Of a stretch of 64,000 bases of DNA, positions 1 through 13,690 are shown in pieces. The notes below the pieces were generated by a model, which was not told the DNA's origin, searched no databases, and saw nothing but the letters and a program-made list of their open reading frames with translations. The translations under genes were made by a program, and so were the position numbers. Location: assembly GCA_021397835.1 (NCBI GenBank), contig JAJFZO010000645.1:682001-746000 (forward strand). Direction: 5' to 3'. The number at the start of each line of letters is the position of its first letter. The stretch's first letter is position 1. This DNA comes from Moringa oleifera. Its lineage: Eukaryota; Streptophyta; Magnoliopsida; Brassicales; Moringaceae.

Positions 1-680
1 GCATGACTAAGACCATCTGTTTTTGCTCTAAGCATCTAAGTTAATGATATCTATTGAATTTTAACCTTTTTGGTTTTGATTTCATCAATAGACTCGATAT
101 GCCAGTCTAAATGCTTTAATCAAGAAGAGAGGAAAGGAAAGGGATGACCATCTATATGTGTGCATCGGATGGTCCTTTTGTGTAGCATTTTTTGAAGTAG
201 ACGATCCCCATGGACAATGGAAAGAAAACACTTCATTAGTTCTCGATTTGGTTCACTGTTATAATGAGTTAGGACGCAGTCGTTTGCTAGGTGTTTTGGT
301 TGTTCCATCATGCCTTTTCTTCTTTCTTGTGTGTGCATTTGTGCACGTGGTGTGTCAGGAGGGATGCTCATTTCACTTCTATCAGAACTATGTACTCTTG
401 GACATCTAACATCTTTTATTTATTGTTGAGTGAGCCAAATTAGATACCAGCAGTCTTCTTTGATCGGTTTTAATTTCTTAAGTTGGTTCTTGTTTTATGA
501 AGGGAAAGGATATCTCATTCTGATATGTTGGAATATGTTTAGGTATCAATATTAACGATTATGAAAACTTGGTTTTGCTTAGATATGATTGTCGACCTAC
601 ACACAAAAGAATAATAATTTACTAGATATAATGGTGTCTGTTGGATTGAAGGTCTGATCATCATCTCCTGTAATATTCAG

Positions 681-3600
681 GTCCACATATGCAACAACAG
701 TTCGAGATTCAAAATATGCTCGCGAGAGGGAATTTCTTAAAGCCGTACGTCAAAAAAGCACTGTTCCATTTAGTCCATGCATTTCTTGTAAATTTGTTGC
801 TCACTTCTCTCTTTTTTTCTTTCAATTTTTTCCCTCCATGGGTGCCTAGAGTTGCCATATGAATAATTTAGTTTTACTTATTATGAGATTTCATTCTTTT
901 AGGAAATTGCTAAGATAGTTGCAGCACATTGGAATTACTGGTTTAACAAAGGACAAATGAAATCCCTTGCATGCCTATTTGCTTAACAAATAAGGCCTTT
1001 TAAATCAAGCAAAAAAGAGGGAGAACAAGTGGACAAAGTGAGGTTACATATTCTATGGCTTTGTTCTATTTAGTATATGCTGTTATTACCAACTTTAAAT
1101 GCCATAGAGGGGGATAATCTAGAAATTTTGGAGTCTAATGGTTTAAAGAAGCAAATTATGCTGAAGTCTCATTCTCTCTCTCTTGCTCCCAACCACCACC
1201 GTGAGAAAATGCTTCTACATCATGCTAAAGTCTCATTTTCTTGTTTGATACATGAATTTTATCTGTTTGAAGTGTTTTTTTTTTTTTTTTAACCCAGATT
1301 ATAGCACTTCGTCTAAGCCATATCATTTTTTAACATTTTCCTCCTTATCTTAAGTTGTGTTTCTTGTATTACTTATATTTGTGATAAATATCTTCTTTCT
1401 GAAAAATAAACACAGGTTCATAAATGTGTTGCTGGTGGAGGAAAGGTGCTGATTCCTACATTTGCTCTTGGAAGAGCTCAGGTCTTCTCATCATCTTACC
1501 TGTTTGTCTTCCCTTAAATTATCATTGTCTGTTTAGAGTTAAAACTGTGGTTATAAATAAAATAGGTTATCAGACTTGCCTTAGCTATGCTTTATGTTCA
1601 TCATGAAAGCAGTGCTACTCTATTGCAAATTTTTCATGAGGTGCTCACACTACTAGTGTATGGGTCTTGCCTTCAATTCTCATAATGTTCCTTTCTAGGA
1701 GATCCTCTGGTGAAGCATGAGTCAAGGTGTGTCAAATGAAAATGGTAATATTTTATGTTTATTTTTTACTGTTACCTTGTTTCTTTTGAAAATATTAATA
1801 CCTACAACTTGGTCTTTCTTCAGGCAAGCGTCCTAAGCAGTCATCTATTAAAATTGTTTGATTCTTTCTAGACTGCATTACTTTGCCATGATATCACAAA
1901 TCTGCCTGATATTGGTTTTTCCTTTTTTCTATTGGAAAAGACAACAATCTTTTGCTTGTTTATTTAAGCATACTGGATATGTTTTGTGGAATATCCTGAA
2001 AGTTTTTGGTCTTTGATATGGCTAATGACAGAGACACAACTCCCTTGTAGTAATATCCATTTTATAGATGCCATTTAAGATTGGTTTATGGTTTGGCTTC
2101 CTGGTTGAGCAACAAAACAAATTAAAGGAGCAAATTTTTCTGAATGCATTTGCCCAAATAGGAGAAGAAATGCAAACTTCTAACCAATACGAGCTGCTAA
2201 CTGTCATATTATCAAATTGTTGGTAAACAGTCTACAAACTGTCTAAACAAATTTCTCCAGTTGATTTTATTGTTAGTGTGATAACTGCTTCGTCAATTTC
2301 TTTAGTAACCAATTTACAGTTCATAAAATCTGGAATGATCTGCATTCACGTTGGCTTCTATGCATCATTTGGCTTGGAAAGTACATCTTTCTTCATTTAA
2401 CATGCCTAGTTGGACATGGGTTGATTTTAGAAATTAGGGCATTCCATCTAATTGAGTTAAATGGGAAAAGATGAATCCAGCCACCCAAAGTTGCAACTCA
2501 TTTATTTATTTTTTGTGGTAAATTTTGCTTTGTATTCTCTACGGTTGTTTCCTTGACATTCATCAAGTTTATATGTTGCCCTCTGTCCTAGCTCTAGTTC
2601 AACTTGGTCCTTATATTTGACTGCAGAATGATTATCTTCATTGCTCGTTGGTAGTGGGTACCTCTATTGTTCTTGCTTAGCATGACATCTTCTTACCTTC
2701 CAGCATAGTTGATGGATGAAGTCCTTAAAAAGTAGTACCACCAATGTAAAAGGCTCTGGAAACAACCTCTATTTTTTCTGTTAGCAGGTGAACTTACTCA
2801 ATGAGCCTCTGCTCATCTGACTTTTCTGAAGTTGATATTGAGGTTCCAGAGCACTTCTTGTGTGGTGACAAAGTGAAATCCTCTTTTGCGAAATTTCAGA
2901 TGTTAAACTTTGGAGTTTGTCTTGCTATATCTTTGAAATCTGGTCGTGATACTGGGTTTTGGTTATTTGAGGTTACTAGATAGTTAAGATCTTGGGATTT
3001 GCGGTTCTAATGAATGAATATGAAAGATTTGGATGCAAGAGATTCTAGGAATGTATTGTATAGTTGGTGAGGTTACTTCATATGAAATTGTGTTTATAGA
3101 AAAGAATTGAGTTTCCACTTGGGGCGATTGATGGCCCCAGGAAACTAAAGGGCAACTCAGTGGAGATTGGAATTGGACTGCATAGCAGAAGTGTTGTACC
3201 AGGCCTAGATTGATTGAATTCAACGTATGTGAATGAAGCAATGTAAAATGGTTCAGGATTTATCCATTAATAGTTACTCTTGATTCTCATTGATAAAAGT
3301 TTTATTTGGTATCATTTCATCAAAATGGAGCCATATCTGGTTATGTACTCACTGAAGTGGGATCCCGGGCATTGTTTGACAAATTCTATGCTAATATGTT
3401 TTTCATGTATTTCGTCTTGGATGCTTCCGATTTTTGTTAGAAACACATTGAACCTCTACATCATTTTTCTGCGGTATTAGGCTACTTTGTCAATTCTTTT
3501 CATATTTGAAATTGTGTGTGCAGCTAAGAGCCTCAAGGCTTTTGCATCTACCAAAGGGATGAACTGCCTTACCTTATGCTTTCTCCTTTTGAGTTTATGT

Positions 3601-6600
3601 TAGACATTGGAACATCATATTGTTTAGATTTTGATTCCAGTTGGCAATACTAATGTCATTTTTTAAATTGGCTATTAATACTTGGTTGTCCATATATGGA
3701 TGCTACTTTACTTGATTGTGGATTAACCTTTAACCCCATGATTTATATATTTCTTTCGGTTGACAATGCATCATCTTGTAGGAACTCTGTATGTTGTTGG
3801 ATGATTACTGGGAACGTATGAATCTAACAATTCCTATTTACTTCTCAGCGGGTGTGTCTCTCTGCTATTCTTTCCTTATGAGTACTTAAATTTTTTTCTT
3901 CTTTTCAATATGATTCATAAGAGCTGACTTCCTTTTGAACAAAAAAATTATCATGCAAATGATTTCTGACTGAACAGTATATTTGAATCTAAATATTATC
4001 TCATGATATATCACTTGAAGGTGAGAACTTCATATGTAAGTATAAGAAGTCAGTCTTTAATAAGGACTAGCATTTGATAAGTCTCTGTAAAAACATTTAA
4101 TAAACTATCTGTGACATAGTAATCATCACATTGACTAGCAAATTTCCAGTAGTGTAACTGTTTCTTTTTCACTTTTCCTTTTTGTTATTTTATAATTTGT
4201 ACTTTACAGCCAGTTTGTGCACTAAAATCTTTAAGGATTATATGTGTTTGAATTCAATTAAGGGGCTCAATACAGCTTAAAATGGAATGGATTAAAAGTT
4301 TTGCCTTTTGCAACATTTCATTTGTATGAACAGGTGAGGGATTAAAAAGATTTATTTCTAACTCAGAAAACCAGAATCATGGAGCTCAGCTGGTAGAGGC
4401 AATGTTGACATCCTATTTGTTATCTTGGAAGAGCTACTATGAGGGGTTTTAGATGAACTTGTAAATAATTCGTCGAGGATGTTCTGTTGAAGCCATTTGA
4501 ATTCCTCTTCTTTATAAAGGCCATTGACCCACCTAGATTTTAAAGGGCAAGAGGACACTTGATTCTTCTTGGTGAACTTTTCAAGTTTAATTGGTTTCTT
4601 ATATGATTCTGAACTAGATGAAATTCTTAGTTCACTCTCAAGAAGTGGTTGCCTTTCGTGCCAATGATTTTACTATTTCTACCACTGTTATTTTCGTCCT
4701 CTATTTCTCTTGCTGTCTCTGAAAAATCAAAGTTTAAACACCAAAAGACATTCTTGTTTAGTGGTCATCTCAAGAAGTACTTTGGAAACTCACATCTACA
4801 AAATGAAAGAATTATCCAATAAGATGGCAATTACCATGTGTATATATATATATATATATATATACATATACATTTTTTTATCAGAATATATCTATATAAG
4901 AAACATTGCTGGCAATGTTCTTACTTTTATACAATTACACCATATCTGTGATTGTCATGTTTGTTACTGTCTTAACATGTTCATTGAAGGCATATATTGA
5001 TCTTGTTAGAAATATGCTTATATATTCTATTAAAAAAAAGGGAACATGCTCATATATTATATTTTATCTGGTGAGGCATGTTTACATTTATGAAATGTAT
5101 TTTGCAGTAACTTGTCCATGCTTAAATCTTTGTGGTAACTTCATCTATAAACAGTCTTGCTTTTGAGTTTCTTTTGGCTAACCAAGCTCTGTAGAAGACT
5201 GAGGGTCTGACTTTCACTTCCTTTACAAGTATGGAAAGATGGTTTAGGGTTCTGCAGAACCTAAATGCTCTGATTTTCCTTGGATTTAAGTAAACCTTTT
5301 AGATCTGCCTGTATTGTGCATAATTCTCACGTCCTTTACACAGCCTGTAAAAAGTCTGGATGTGGGGTCCTGCAGCATGTTGGGAGTCAGTGAAGAGTTA
5401 TGGTAACGGATTATTAACATGGAGATCTTTGATCCAAAAAAACAGGAGAGAGAGAGAGAGAGAGAGAGTCCATATAGCTAAAGCTTAGTTAAGTCACATC
5501 TACGAGGAAGTCGTTTGAAGGGATATATAGATGCATAACCCGTCCATACACAAATGGAGATGAAATTTTCATTTTTCTTCTATGGCCTGATAATGTTATT
5601 TCTGGTGTCTACATTAGAGACAGCCCCTTTCTATTAAATATATATTTGTACTTACTGGCTGCAACCCATCTGAACTTCAATCTTGATTGATGTTGCTATG
5701 TTTACAATGCAAGTCAAAGTCCATCAAACATTTTTCTCGGTTGCTTCCTGTTTGGTGTTTCTCTTTTTTCTTGGTTGGTAATGGTGTCTAGAATTCTGCT
5801 AATTGATTTTATTTTAATGTTCCAGGTTTAACAATCCAAGCCAACATGTATTACAAAATGCTTATAAGTTGGACCAGTCAGAAGGTTAAAGAGACACATG
5901 CTGGACGTAATGCATTTGACTTTAAAAATGGTATGTGAACATTTTATCAGTTTACTTTTGGATGGATAAAGAAAAATGCTTTTTTTTTCCTCCTCTGTCT
6001 CTTCCTTGAGCAGCAAAGTGTAGTATGTCTCCTGGGGATTGTAATTAAAATACCTTCTGAATAATGTCAACCATTCTTTAGTCCACACCGATCAGGAAAA
6101 AAAGAACAAAAGAACAGAAAAGGGAAGAAGGAAAGCAAATTATGAACTAGAGCTCTCATGCAAATGAAATTGGCTGGCATCTTTTGCTTTTTGCACTTTG
6201 ATTACATAATATATTCCAAAATAATTCATTTAATGCCATTTGCAGAGATTCCTCATCTCCCTTTTACAGTCTATGGAATATTTAATTTCAATTTAAAACT
6301 AGTCGCAGAAGTTAGGGGAGGGAACTGAAACTAGAAGAACGGAAGACATTTCTCCAATTGTTACCCCTTTGTTTCCCCTGGTATTCAGTTCGGAGAAATT
6401 AAATTCCGAGAAGTAGATTGCTTTTCTTGCCTGTACTTGGTCTTTTATGAGCACAAATTCTCTCCAAACTCTGATCCTTATGCATTTTCTTGAACTTTAC
6501 TTTCATTCCTTCATTTCAGCCTTTAGCAACTCGCTACTTACGAGATGCCAGCAAATTCAAATTCTGGATCTGTATTTTTTTTTTAATCAGAAAATCTGGA

Positions 6601-9600
6601 TCTTTTTTCTTTTTTTTTTAAATAGTTGATGGTGCTAGATTATTTTGTATCTGGGTTAGTGTATTAAAAATCTGAGTTTCAGGTAATTATTTTGTAAATG
6701 AGGAGGATCTATTAGATTGCCCTATAAATAATACTAACATCTTGTTCCTACTAAAAAAAAAAAAAGAATAAAGGTTGATACTGCTGAATCTATTTCTTCG
6801 AATTGGAGCTATTTTCTTTGTGTACTAAGGGAGAAGGAGAATACTCTCAGAAAATAAAAAAAATATGTCTATTGGAAAATCTGACTTTTCTTTGTAAAGA
6901 TCCTTCCCTCAAAGTGCCATTTATTTTTACTGAAATTCCCTTCTCTCCAATGTATAGTCTTTATCTCTTTTTAGACCACCATTTTACAATGTTGACTGGA
7001 ACCTTGGAATGTTAGAGTCACATAACTTCACATTCTTTTAAATCCATTTTGTTCTTGCATCAAGGAAAATGGGTATGCTAGAAGCAATAAATCACAACAA
7101 TTGAGTCTACTCCTTAAAATAAAGTTATACAAGATTTGGAAAACATGACACTGCATGTCTCTTACCTTAACTTTTCTAATTTGGAAGGGGACTCTAATAC
7201 CAATTTTCTGTAGTAAATTTATTTAAATTATCAATTATTTTGAGTTTCAAGAAACTTACCATGCAGATGCTCTATATGGTAAGGTCCTAGCACTGTGGAC
7301 TTATCTACATGTCAACTTCGTCATGGAGCTTTCAGTTTCAGACATGTTCAAATGGCTTAAGTATTAGTCTCTATTCATACAAGTTATGAAACTATGAGAA
7401 AATTATTTTCTTTGTGATTGGTTGAAATGGGACTGTTAAAGATGCTAACTTTATTTCAACCATGTAAATCGTACATTTATAAATAAAGATGATTTGATTA
7501 CTTTCATCTATAAATTTGGAGGCAAGCAGTATTCTAACCCACAATAAATGTATAATAGCGGATAAAGAAGATATACTCTGTGACATGCTAATTACTCCGA
7601 TTCATTCTGTTTCTCAAGTTATTTGGGGTGAGATGTTTGCAGTTCACAAATTTGAACGTTCTCTGCTAAATGCTCCTGGACCTTGTGTCCTCTTCGCCAC
7701 ACCTGGGATGATAAGTGGTGGTTTTTCACTTGAGGTTTTCAAGCAATGGGCTCCTTCTGAAATGAATCTCATTACATTGCCTGGGTAAGGAACTCTATCC
7801 TGCTATAACCAAATCATTTGAAATTCAAACTTTTGTCAATGTATAGATGATAGGCTATTGTTTTCTCATCTTACTCTCTGCCTCTTCGTCTTTTTGTCCT
7901 TCAACTGAGGTTTCCTCTTTGAAGGAAGCCTTGTCATTTTTACCAAACATATAGTAAAGAGTGCCAATTTTTGTTACTTTTTTAGGACCAAACTTAAACC
8001 CTAATTTGTCACAGGAACAACACTGCAATCCCTTTCCGGATTTTTCAATGTGTGCTGCAATTGGATAGCTCTCCAAACTATTCACGAAGTAAAGATTAAT
8101 TATAATACTGGCGGTCTCAATTGTTTGCCGGTTCTTACTTGTTTAGTTGAATCATTCATAAAATTTGTAGGTTCACCAGCAATACTAGCATCGAAATGGC
8201 ACTGCTCCAGGAATTCTTTGATGAAATGCCCTTAGTGGCTTCCTGGAATAAAATCGGTTTTCTTTTCCATAAGATGTGTTTATGTGCTAGTTTGTATTAG
8301 GTGGGGAAATTATCTAGTTATATTTGTTGTTGCCTCAGTTACGAACTGTAAATATTAAAATTCGTTGCCAGGTAATATGAGCATTTTCATATTCTGTACC
8401 TTACATTTTATATTAGAAAAATTAAAAATCCGCGTCATGGTATATGCATGTATCATGCATGCTGCTTCATTATTCTGTTTTTTTTTTTTTAAATGAGTAG
8501 GAAATTTACTGTAAATACTAGCAAAAATCCTGCCAGAACAGCAAATTCTTGAATTAAAGTATATCTCTAAGCACTTTTCCATGGACATTTAGGCATCATC
8601 TCACTTTGATTTTTAAGAAATCTAAAACTAAATGTTTACATCAGCAGTTGATATTAGCCTACTTTTCATATTCATTGGTCTACATCAATACTCACTTGAT
8701 TTTTGAAGAAGCAGTGTTAGCTAATTCTCGTATTTTGAGAAACTTCCTTTAATACTAGAGAATCTTATACATGGATGTGTCATGAATGGTTTTTGTTCCC
8801 AGTTACATTTTCTTTTCTCCTTATGCATATCCTCTAGGTATTGCGTGGCTGGAACAATAGGGCATAAACTGATGTCAGGTAAACCTACCAAAATTGATCT
8901 GGACAAGGACACCCAAATTGACGTGCGATGCCAGGTTTATGCTCATAGCCCTTTAATATGTTCTGCAACATTAGATGCTCATAGCCCTTTAATATGTTCT
9001 GCAACATTAGATGCTCATGGCCCTTTAATATGTTCTGCGACATTATTTTCTTCCCTTCTTGTGAACAATCTTATTAGTTATTCTGAGTCTGGTTTCTTGG
9101 ATCATTGATGCCCTCAAGTTTGTTGGAAACTTGCTGACTTTTTCTAATGTTAGCTTCTCCAAATTGTCATCGCCATTACTTTTCTGGCTGAGTTTTACTG
9201 AAGTTAGCTTCTCTAAATGTCATCACCATTAATTGTCTCTCCCTTGGATTTGTGAATGTTGTTTTTGCCATTACGGACCCACTTTATTGACCATCATGTT
9301 CCCACTATAATTTTACAGATGAAAACTGATGTCAATTGCAAAATAACGTCTCTTAGTTTATAAATTAATAACAAACACTTTCTAATTGTTTTGTTTTCAT
9401 AATCCATTTTGAAACAAATAAGAGGAGAATTCTTTCATTTGCTAATGAAATCTTCAGTTGAATGTATTTGGTAATGCATTTCATACTTGGCTCTCTGCAA
9501 ATAATATTTGTGATTGTTATTAGTTAATTCAGTCTTAACATACTCCTATCTTTTATTCTGTGGAATTCATTTATAAATCCAATTTGATTTGATTAGATTT

Positions 9601-11091
9601 GTCAATCATAGATTTGTTTGGATATTTGAAAACAATAATTTAAAATAGATGTTTATTTACTGATTTTTTGGTTAGTATGAAATAAAAAAAATCGAAGAGT
9701 TTTCTAAGGGAGGGGAACTCTTTTTTTTTTTTTTTTTAGAGATAGATGGATCCAGATATAGGTAGGTTGGATTAAAGGGTGAACATTATAAATGAGGAAG
9801 ACCTAGTAAAATTCATTGAATTTCTTATCTCTTGATAGGTTTTTTATACTTTGGTGTCATAATAGCAATATAATTATACATATTTCTTTCAGGTGAAAAA
9901 AAAAAAAAAAGTGTCTCCTAGTCAATGGTATCATATTAAATGATTGTTCCTTCTTTTTCCTCTTTCTTTCTTGTTTTGGCTACATAAGAACAGATGGTAC
10001 TGGATTATTAAAAAAAAAAAAAAATGTCTCCTAGTCAATGGTATCATATTAAATGATTGTTCCTTCTTTTTCCTCTTTCTTTCTTTGTTTTGGCTGCATA
10101 AGAGCAGATGGTACTGGATCACATTTTATTGATGTAGTTTAGAAGATTTTGGATTAATTGCTATTTACACTTTTACCATGTTCCACAATCAGGTTCTTTT
10201 CATTTTTTCTGATAAATTGGTTAGACATGTATAATAATGTTTACCACATCTCTTAAATTTCTCTTAAATTTTCAGATTCATCAATTGTCATTCAGTCCTC
10301 ATACAGATGCCAAAGGAATTATGGATCTCGTCAGATTTCTCTCTCCTAAGCACGTAATTCTTGTACATGGTGAGAAGCCTAAGATGGCTTCTCTTAAGGA
10401 TAAAATTGCGTCTGAATTGGGACTTCAGTGTTATGTTCCTGCTAATGGGGAAACTGTGAACATTCCTTCAACTCATTCCGTCAAAGCAGATGCTTCAGAC
10501 ATGTTCATACGAAGTTGCTTGAACCCGAACTTCAAGTTTGCCAAGAGCAGTTCAGAAGATGAACCTGCTTTGCCACGACTGCATGTAAGTGATGACAGAG
10601 TTTCTGAAGGACTTCTGGTTATGGAGAAAAGTAAGAAAGCAAAGATCATGCACCAAGATGAGCTTTTGCTCTTGTTAGGAGAGAAAAAGTACACGGTTCA
10701 GTTTGCTTACTGCTGTCCCGTACATATTGATGTGTTGGAAAAGGATGAAAGCAGAACTCTTTCATCTGCAGAGATTGTGCTTAGTCTACCAGACAAGAGC
10801 TCCATGATGCAACAGTTGTTTTCAAAGCTTTCAAATGAAATTTCAGGAGAGAACATTCAAGATTGCGGGGAACATGTTCAAGTTGAATCGGTCCATGTCA
10901 CCATATGTTTGAAGGAAACTTGCCCGTATAGGCTTGCTGCTGACAGTCTTCAGAACAAATCCAGATCAGTGTTCTTTTGCTGCAGTTGGTGTGCGGCAGA
11001 TGAGAAGCTTGCATGGAAAATTATTTCTATTTTGGAGAGTCTCCGCTTACAACTTAAGGATCTTATGCAGGGTGCATCTCCACCAGCATAG
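681..11091 (+). CDS. CPSF73-II: CPSF73-II (cleavage and polyadenylation specificity factor subunit 3-II / INTS11-like), 5' partial
   Basis: Seven 3'-terminal exons: 681-744, 1416-1481, 3782-3851, 5826-5930, 7643-7784, 8838-8934 and 10276-11091 (stop TAG). They join in frame to about 452 residues. All introns here are GT-AG. The product is the plant CPSF73-II/INTS11-like member of the metallo-beta-lactamase/beta-CASP family, nuclear proteins acting in RNA 3'-end processing. Seen: the first exon begins at STYATT, just after the beta-CASP motif A acidic residue; the last exon carries [10 protein letters not shown] (motif B histidine) and LVHGEKP (motif C histidine), followed by a C-terminal domain of about 230 residues. 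The HxHxDH zinc-binding half lies upstream of position 1, so the start cannot be given. Positions 1-680 are intron. The introns hold (TA)n, (GA)n, a 36-bp triplicate and a 113-bp tandem duplication. The choice of CPSF73-II over CPSF73-I rests on recalled similarity. Confidence 0.93.
4839..4867. repeat. (TA)n microsatellite in CPSF73-II intron
   Basis: About 13 TA dinucleotides in a row, in the intron between the exons at 3782-3851 and 5826-5930. Confidence 0.9.
5445..5468. repeat. (GA)n microsatellite in CPSF73-II intron
   Basis: A run of GA/AG dinucleotides of about 24 bp in the same intron as the TA repeat. Confidence 0.85.
8941..9046. repeat. 36-bp minisatellite, three copies, next to a splice donor
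   Basis: Three tandem copies of a 36-bp unit begin at 8941, 8977 and 9013; the third differs by a few substitutions. The array starts six bases after the donor of the exon ending at 8934. Because 36 is a multiple of three and the frame stays open, retention of this intron start would add a 12-residue repeat ([12 protein letters not shown]). Confidence 0.92.
9912..10123. repeat. 113-bp tandem duplication, each copy preceded by an A-tract
   Basis: Two near-identical copies start at 9912 and 10025, each after a run of about 14 or more A residues, in the last intron of CPSF73-II. The two copies differ by only a few substitutions and one single-base indel. The A-tract before each copy suggests duplication of an insertion that includes its poly(A), or slippage between A-tracts. 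The short ORFs here on both strands are by-products of this repeat. Confidence 0.9.
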
Positions 11092-11167
11092 AGGAATCTG
11101 CTGTTGACTTAAATGGATCCTAGGAGTCCTTTGTTCTGGTAGGTACTATTATAGAAATCAAAGAGAA
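11092..11167. other. 3' flank of CPSF73-II up to the retrotransposon
   Basis: Only about 75 bp separate the CPSF73-II stop codon from the left LTR. The native 3' UTR and poly(A) site are therefore either very short, inside the LTR, or beyond the element. Confidence 0.6.
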
Positions 11168-11607
11168 TGAAGGCTTTGAATGTGAAACCACAGTCCTTAA
11201 GGAATTTATGTTTCCACTATGTTTGCTTTTGGGTTCAAGACAAATTTCTTTCAAGATTTAACAAAGCCAAACAGAGTTTTTAAAAAAGCAAAAAAACTGA
11301 AAATTCTCCCAATGACTAATTTAGAGAAATGATTTTGATATTTTAATTTACAAAAGAAGATTTTATTTTGTCTGAGATATTTATATCACCTTAAAACATT
11401 TTGTTGAGATATCTTTAAATATGTATTTCTTACACTAACATTTTTTGATTTGGATAATTAGTTTTAACAGTTACATCTTTTTGATTCGGATGGATAGTTT
11501 CAACAATTTAATTTTAATTTTAGTAAGTGTAACTGAGTATCCAGGTAGCGATTTTTTCTTTAATGATGTGGGATAAAGAAATGGTGCATCATTAATTATA
11601 TCCAGTA
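11168..11607 (-). repeat. 3' LTR of the copia element
   Basis: Aligns with 16546-16998. On the plus strand both copies begin TGAAGGCTTTGAA, share several blocks such as GAGATATCTTTAAA and AGTTTTAACAGTTA, and finish near CCAG[CT]. The ends are approximate because the copies have diverged. A purine-rich stretch (minus strand AAGTGAAGAA) lies just inside, at about 11611-11620, as a possible polypurine tract. Confidence 0.8.
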
Positions 11608-12137
11608 ATTCTTCACTTAGTGATGTATTAAATCAAAACCAAGTAAGATTTATGTACATAGGAGATATTTTTTGACTTAAACTTACTATCAATATAAACA
11701 TTTCAAGACTTTGTCAAAATTAATGGTTATGTAGTTAATCACAATTTTTGTATGATAAGATCAGAAATATCATACACATAAATCTTGTTACCTTTTTTTA
11801 ACTTAGTTTATTGTGAGCTTCACCATCATAATATGGCCCTGTGCTACTTCTTGAATTCATGAAAACTTACAAAAGTTTTATTATCAAACTTTGGTAGAAG
11901 CGGCACCATTTCTTCTATTCATAAAGGAAAAGATTCGATGTAAGTTATAATTTCAAACTTTTTTGTTTCTAATTCAAACACATCTTCATTAAGAATAATT
12001 TATATTCAACCTCTTTTTTCATAAGTACTACATAGATCTTAGTACTTGCTAACTATCACTACTAATTTGTTATTACTTTTTAGACTTTTCAAATAGTTAA
12101 GGAATAACAAGGTAAGGTTCTCATTATAAGTGACAAA

Positions 12138-12500
12138 TCAGAATGGTTTTAAATTCATTGTAATTGTAGTACTTTTTATCATATTTCTCAAGAGTCCTTT
12201 TATTAATGGGTCAACTAAATTCTTATTGGACCTAGCATAGATCACTCTAATTATACCATTAGAAATTAGTAGTCTAATATATTCATGTCTCAAGGCAATA
12301 TGTCTAGATTTACCATTATAAATTTTATTAAATGCCTTAGATATTATTGTTTGACTATCGCAGTGCAAAGAAATAGCTAGCATTAATTATGGCTATATCC
12401 TTATATCTAATAATAAATTTCTTAGCCATTCAACCTCTTAGCCCTAATCCAGTGAAGTTGGATTCCATGGTAGAATAAGTTATACACGTCTATTTCTTGG
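12138..12500 (-). pseudogene. copia RNase H domain remnant
   Basis: The minus-strand reading contains a typical C-terminal copia RNase H stretch, including KSRHIALRHEYIR and NLVDPLIKGL. It is followed by frameshifted sequence towards the reverse transcriptase. Decayed, not translatable as a whole. Confidence 0.8.
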
Positions 12501-12589
12501 AAGTCCATGATATAGCTCCTTTTAAGGTAAAAATCCAACTAGACGTTGATTTATTATCATAGATATTAGTAATCCAACTTAAATCTATG

Positions 12590-13690
12590 TAACCTTCTAG
12601 TACTGAAAGAAACTTGTTATAAAACAAGGCAAAAGACTTTGTTCTTTTAAGATACCTAAGAACTCTTCTAATAGCTCTCCAATGTTTAGTACTAGGATTA
12701 TGAGTAAATTTTCAGGATTGGGATTATGAGTAAATTTAGAAAGTTTGTACACAGTGAAAGCAATATCGAGTGTTGTACAATGCATGACATACATTAGACT
12801 GTCAATAGCACTAGCCATAGTTTCATTGACTCATAGATCTTCCTGAATTTTTATCAATTTATTTGAAAATATCAAAAGGGGTCTTAGCCTCTTTAATGAT
12901 TAAACTTAGAAAGGACTTTATCTATGTAATGTGACCATCGCAAAGCAAAACCCCCATTATGTTTCTTAACTTTGATTCCTAAAATAGTGTGAACTTCTCT
13001 TAAATCTTTCATGTTAAATTGGAAAGTCAAAAACTTCTTATTGTTCACTTCTTATATATTAGTTGATATTATTAGCATGTCATTAACATAAAAATATATT
13101 ATTACACCATAAATACAGTTGTGTGCTCCATTGTGACTAAAGCCATGTGAAAGAATCACATTATAGAATTTTTCATGCCATTATTTAGGAGGTTGCTTTA
13201 ATCCATACAAAGATTTTATCAATTTGCAAATTTATTTTCATTTTCTGGAAGTACAACCCCTTCAAGTTTTCCATGTAGACCTTTTTGTTTAGTTCATCAT
13301 TTAAAAATGTTGTTTTGACATTTAATTGGTGAACATACAAGTCATATATTGATGCGAAAGCAAACAACACCCTGATTAAAGTAATTCTCGCTACAGGAGC
13401 ATAGGTGTCAGAATAATCAACACCTTCTTTTTGTTTAAAACAATTTGCTACAAGTCTTGCTTTGAAAGTTTGTAGACAACCATCAGTATTAAATTTTCTT
13501 CTAAATACCTGTTTACATCCAATAGGTTTGGAACCATGAAGTAAGTTAACCAATACCCATGTTTCATTTGCTAAAAGAGAATCCAATTCATCATTTATTG
13601 CTTCTCTCCAAAAATCGAATCTCTTGAAGCCATTGTATCAAAATATGTTTTTAGATCTTTTTTTGAATTCAGGATAATGGATATCTTATT
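12590..13690 (-). pseudogene. copia reverse transcriptase remnant
   Basis: The minus-strand reading at 13185-13586 shows the start of the copia reverse transcriptase: NETWVLV, KPIGCKQVFRRK, FKARLVA, GVDYSDTYAPVAR and an HQLNVKTTFLND block, where the usual D of QxDVKTAFLNG is N. The segment at 12597-12818 shows the later block SAIDSLMYVMHCTTLDIAF. Frame changes lie between them. A 24-bp direct repeat occurs near 12694 and 12718. Confidence 0.85.

Noticed and set aside
1..680. Search for an upstream CPSF73-II exon and for ORFs at 120-409
   Set aside because: None of the expected conserved blocks preceding STYATT is present in any frame; this is intron.
9931..10132. Overlapping 60-codon ORFs on both strands
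   Set aside because: Products of the 113-bp duplication and its A-tracts; Lys/Phe-rich low-complexity peptides.
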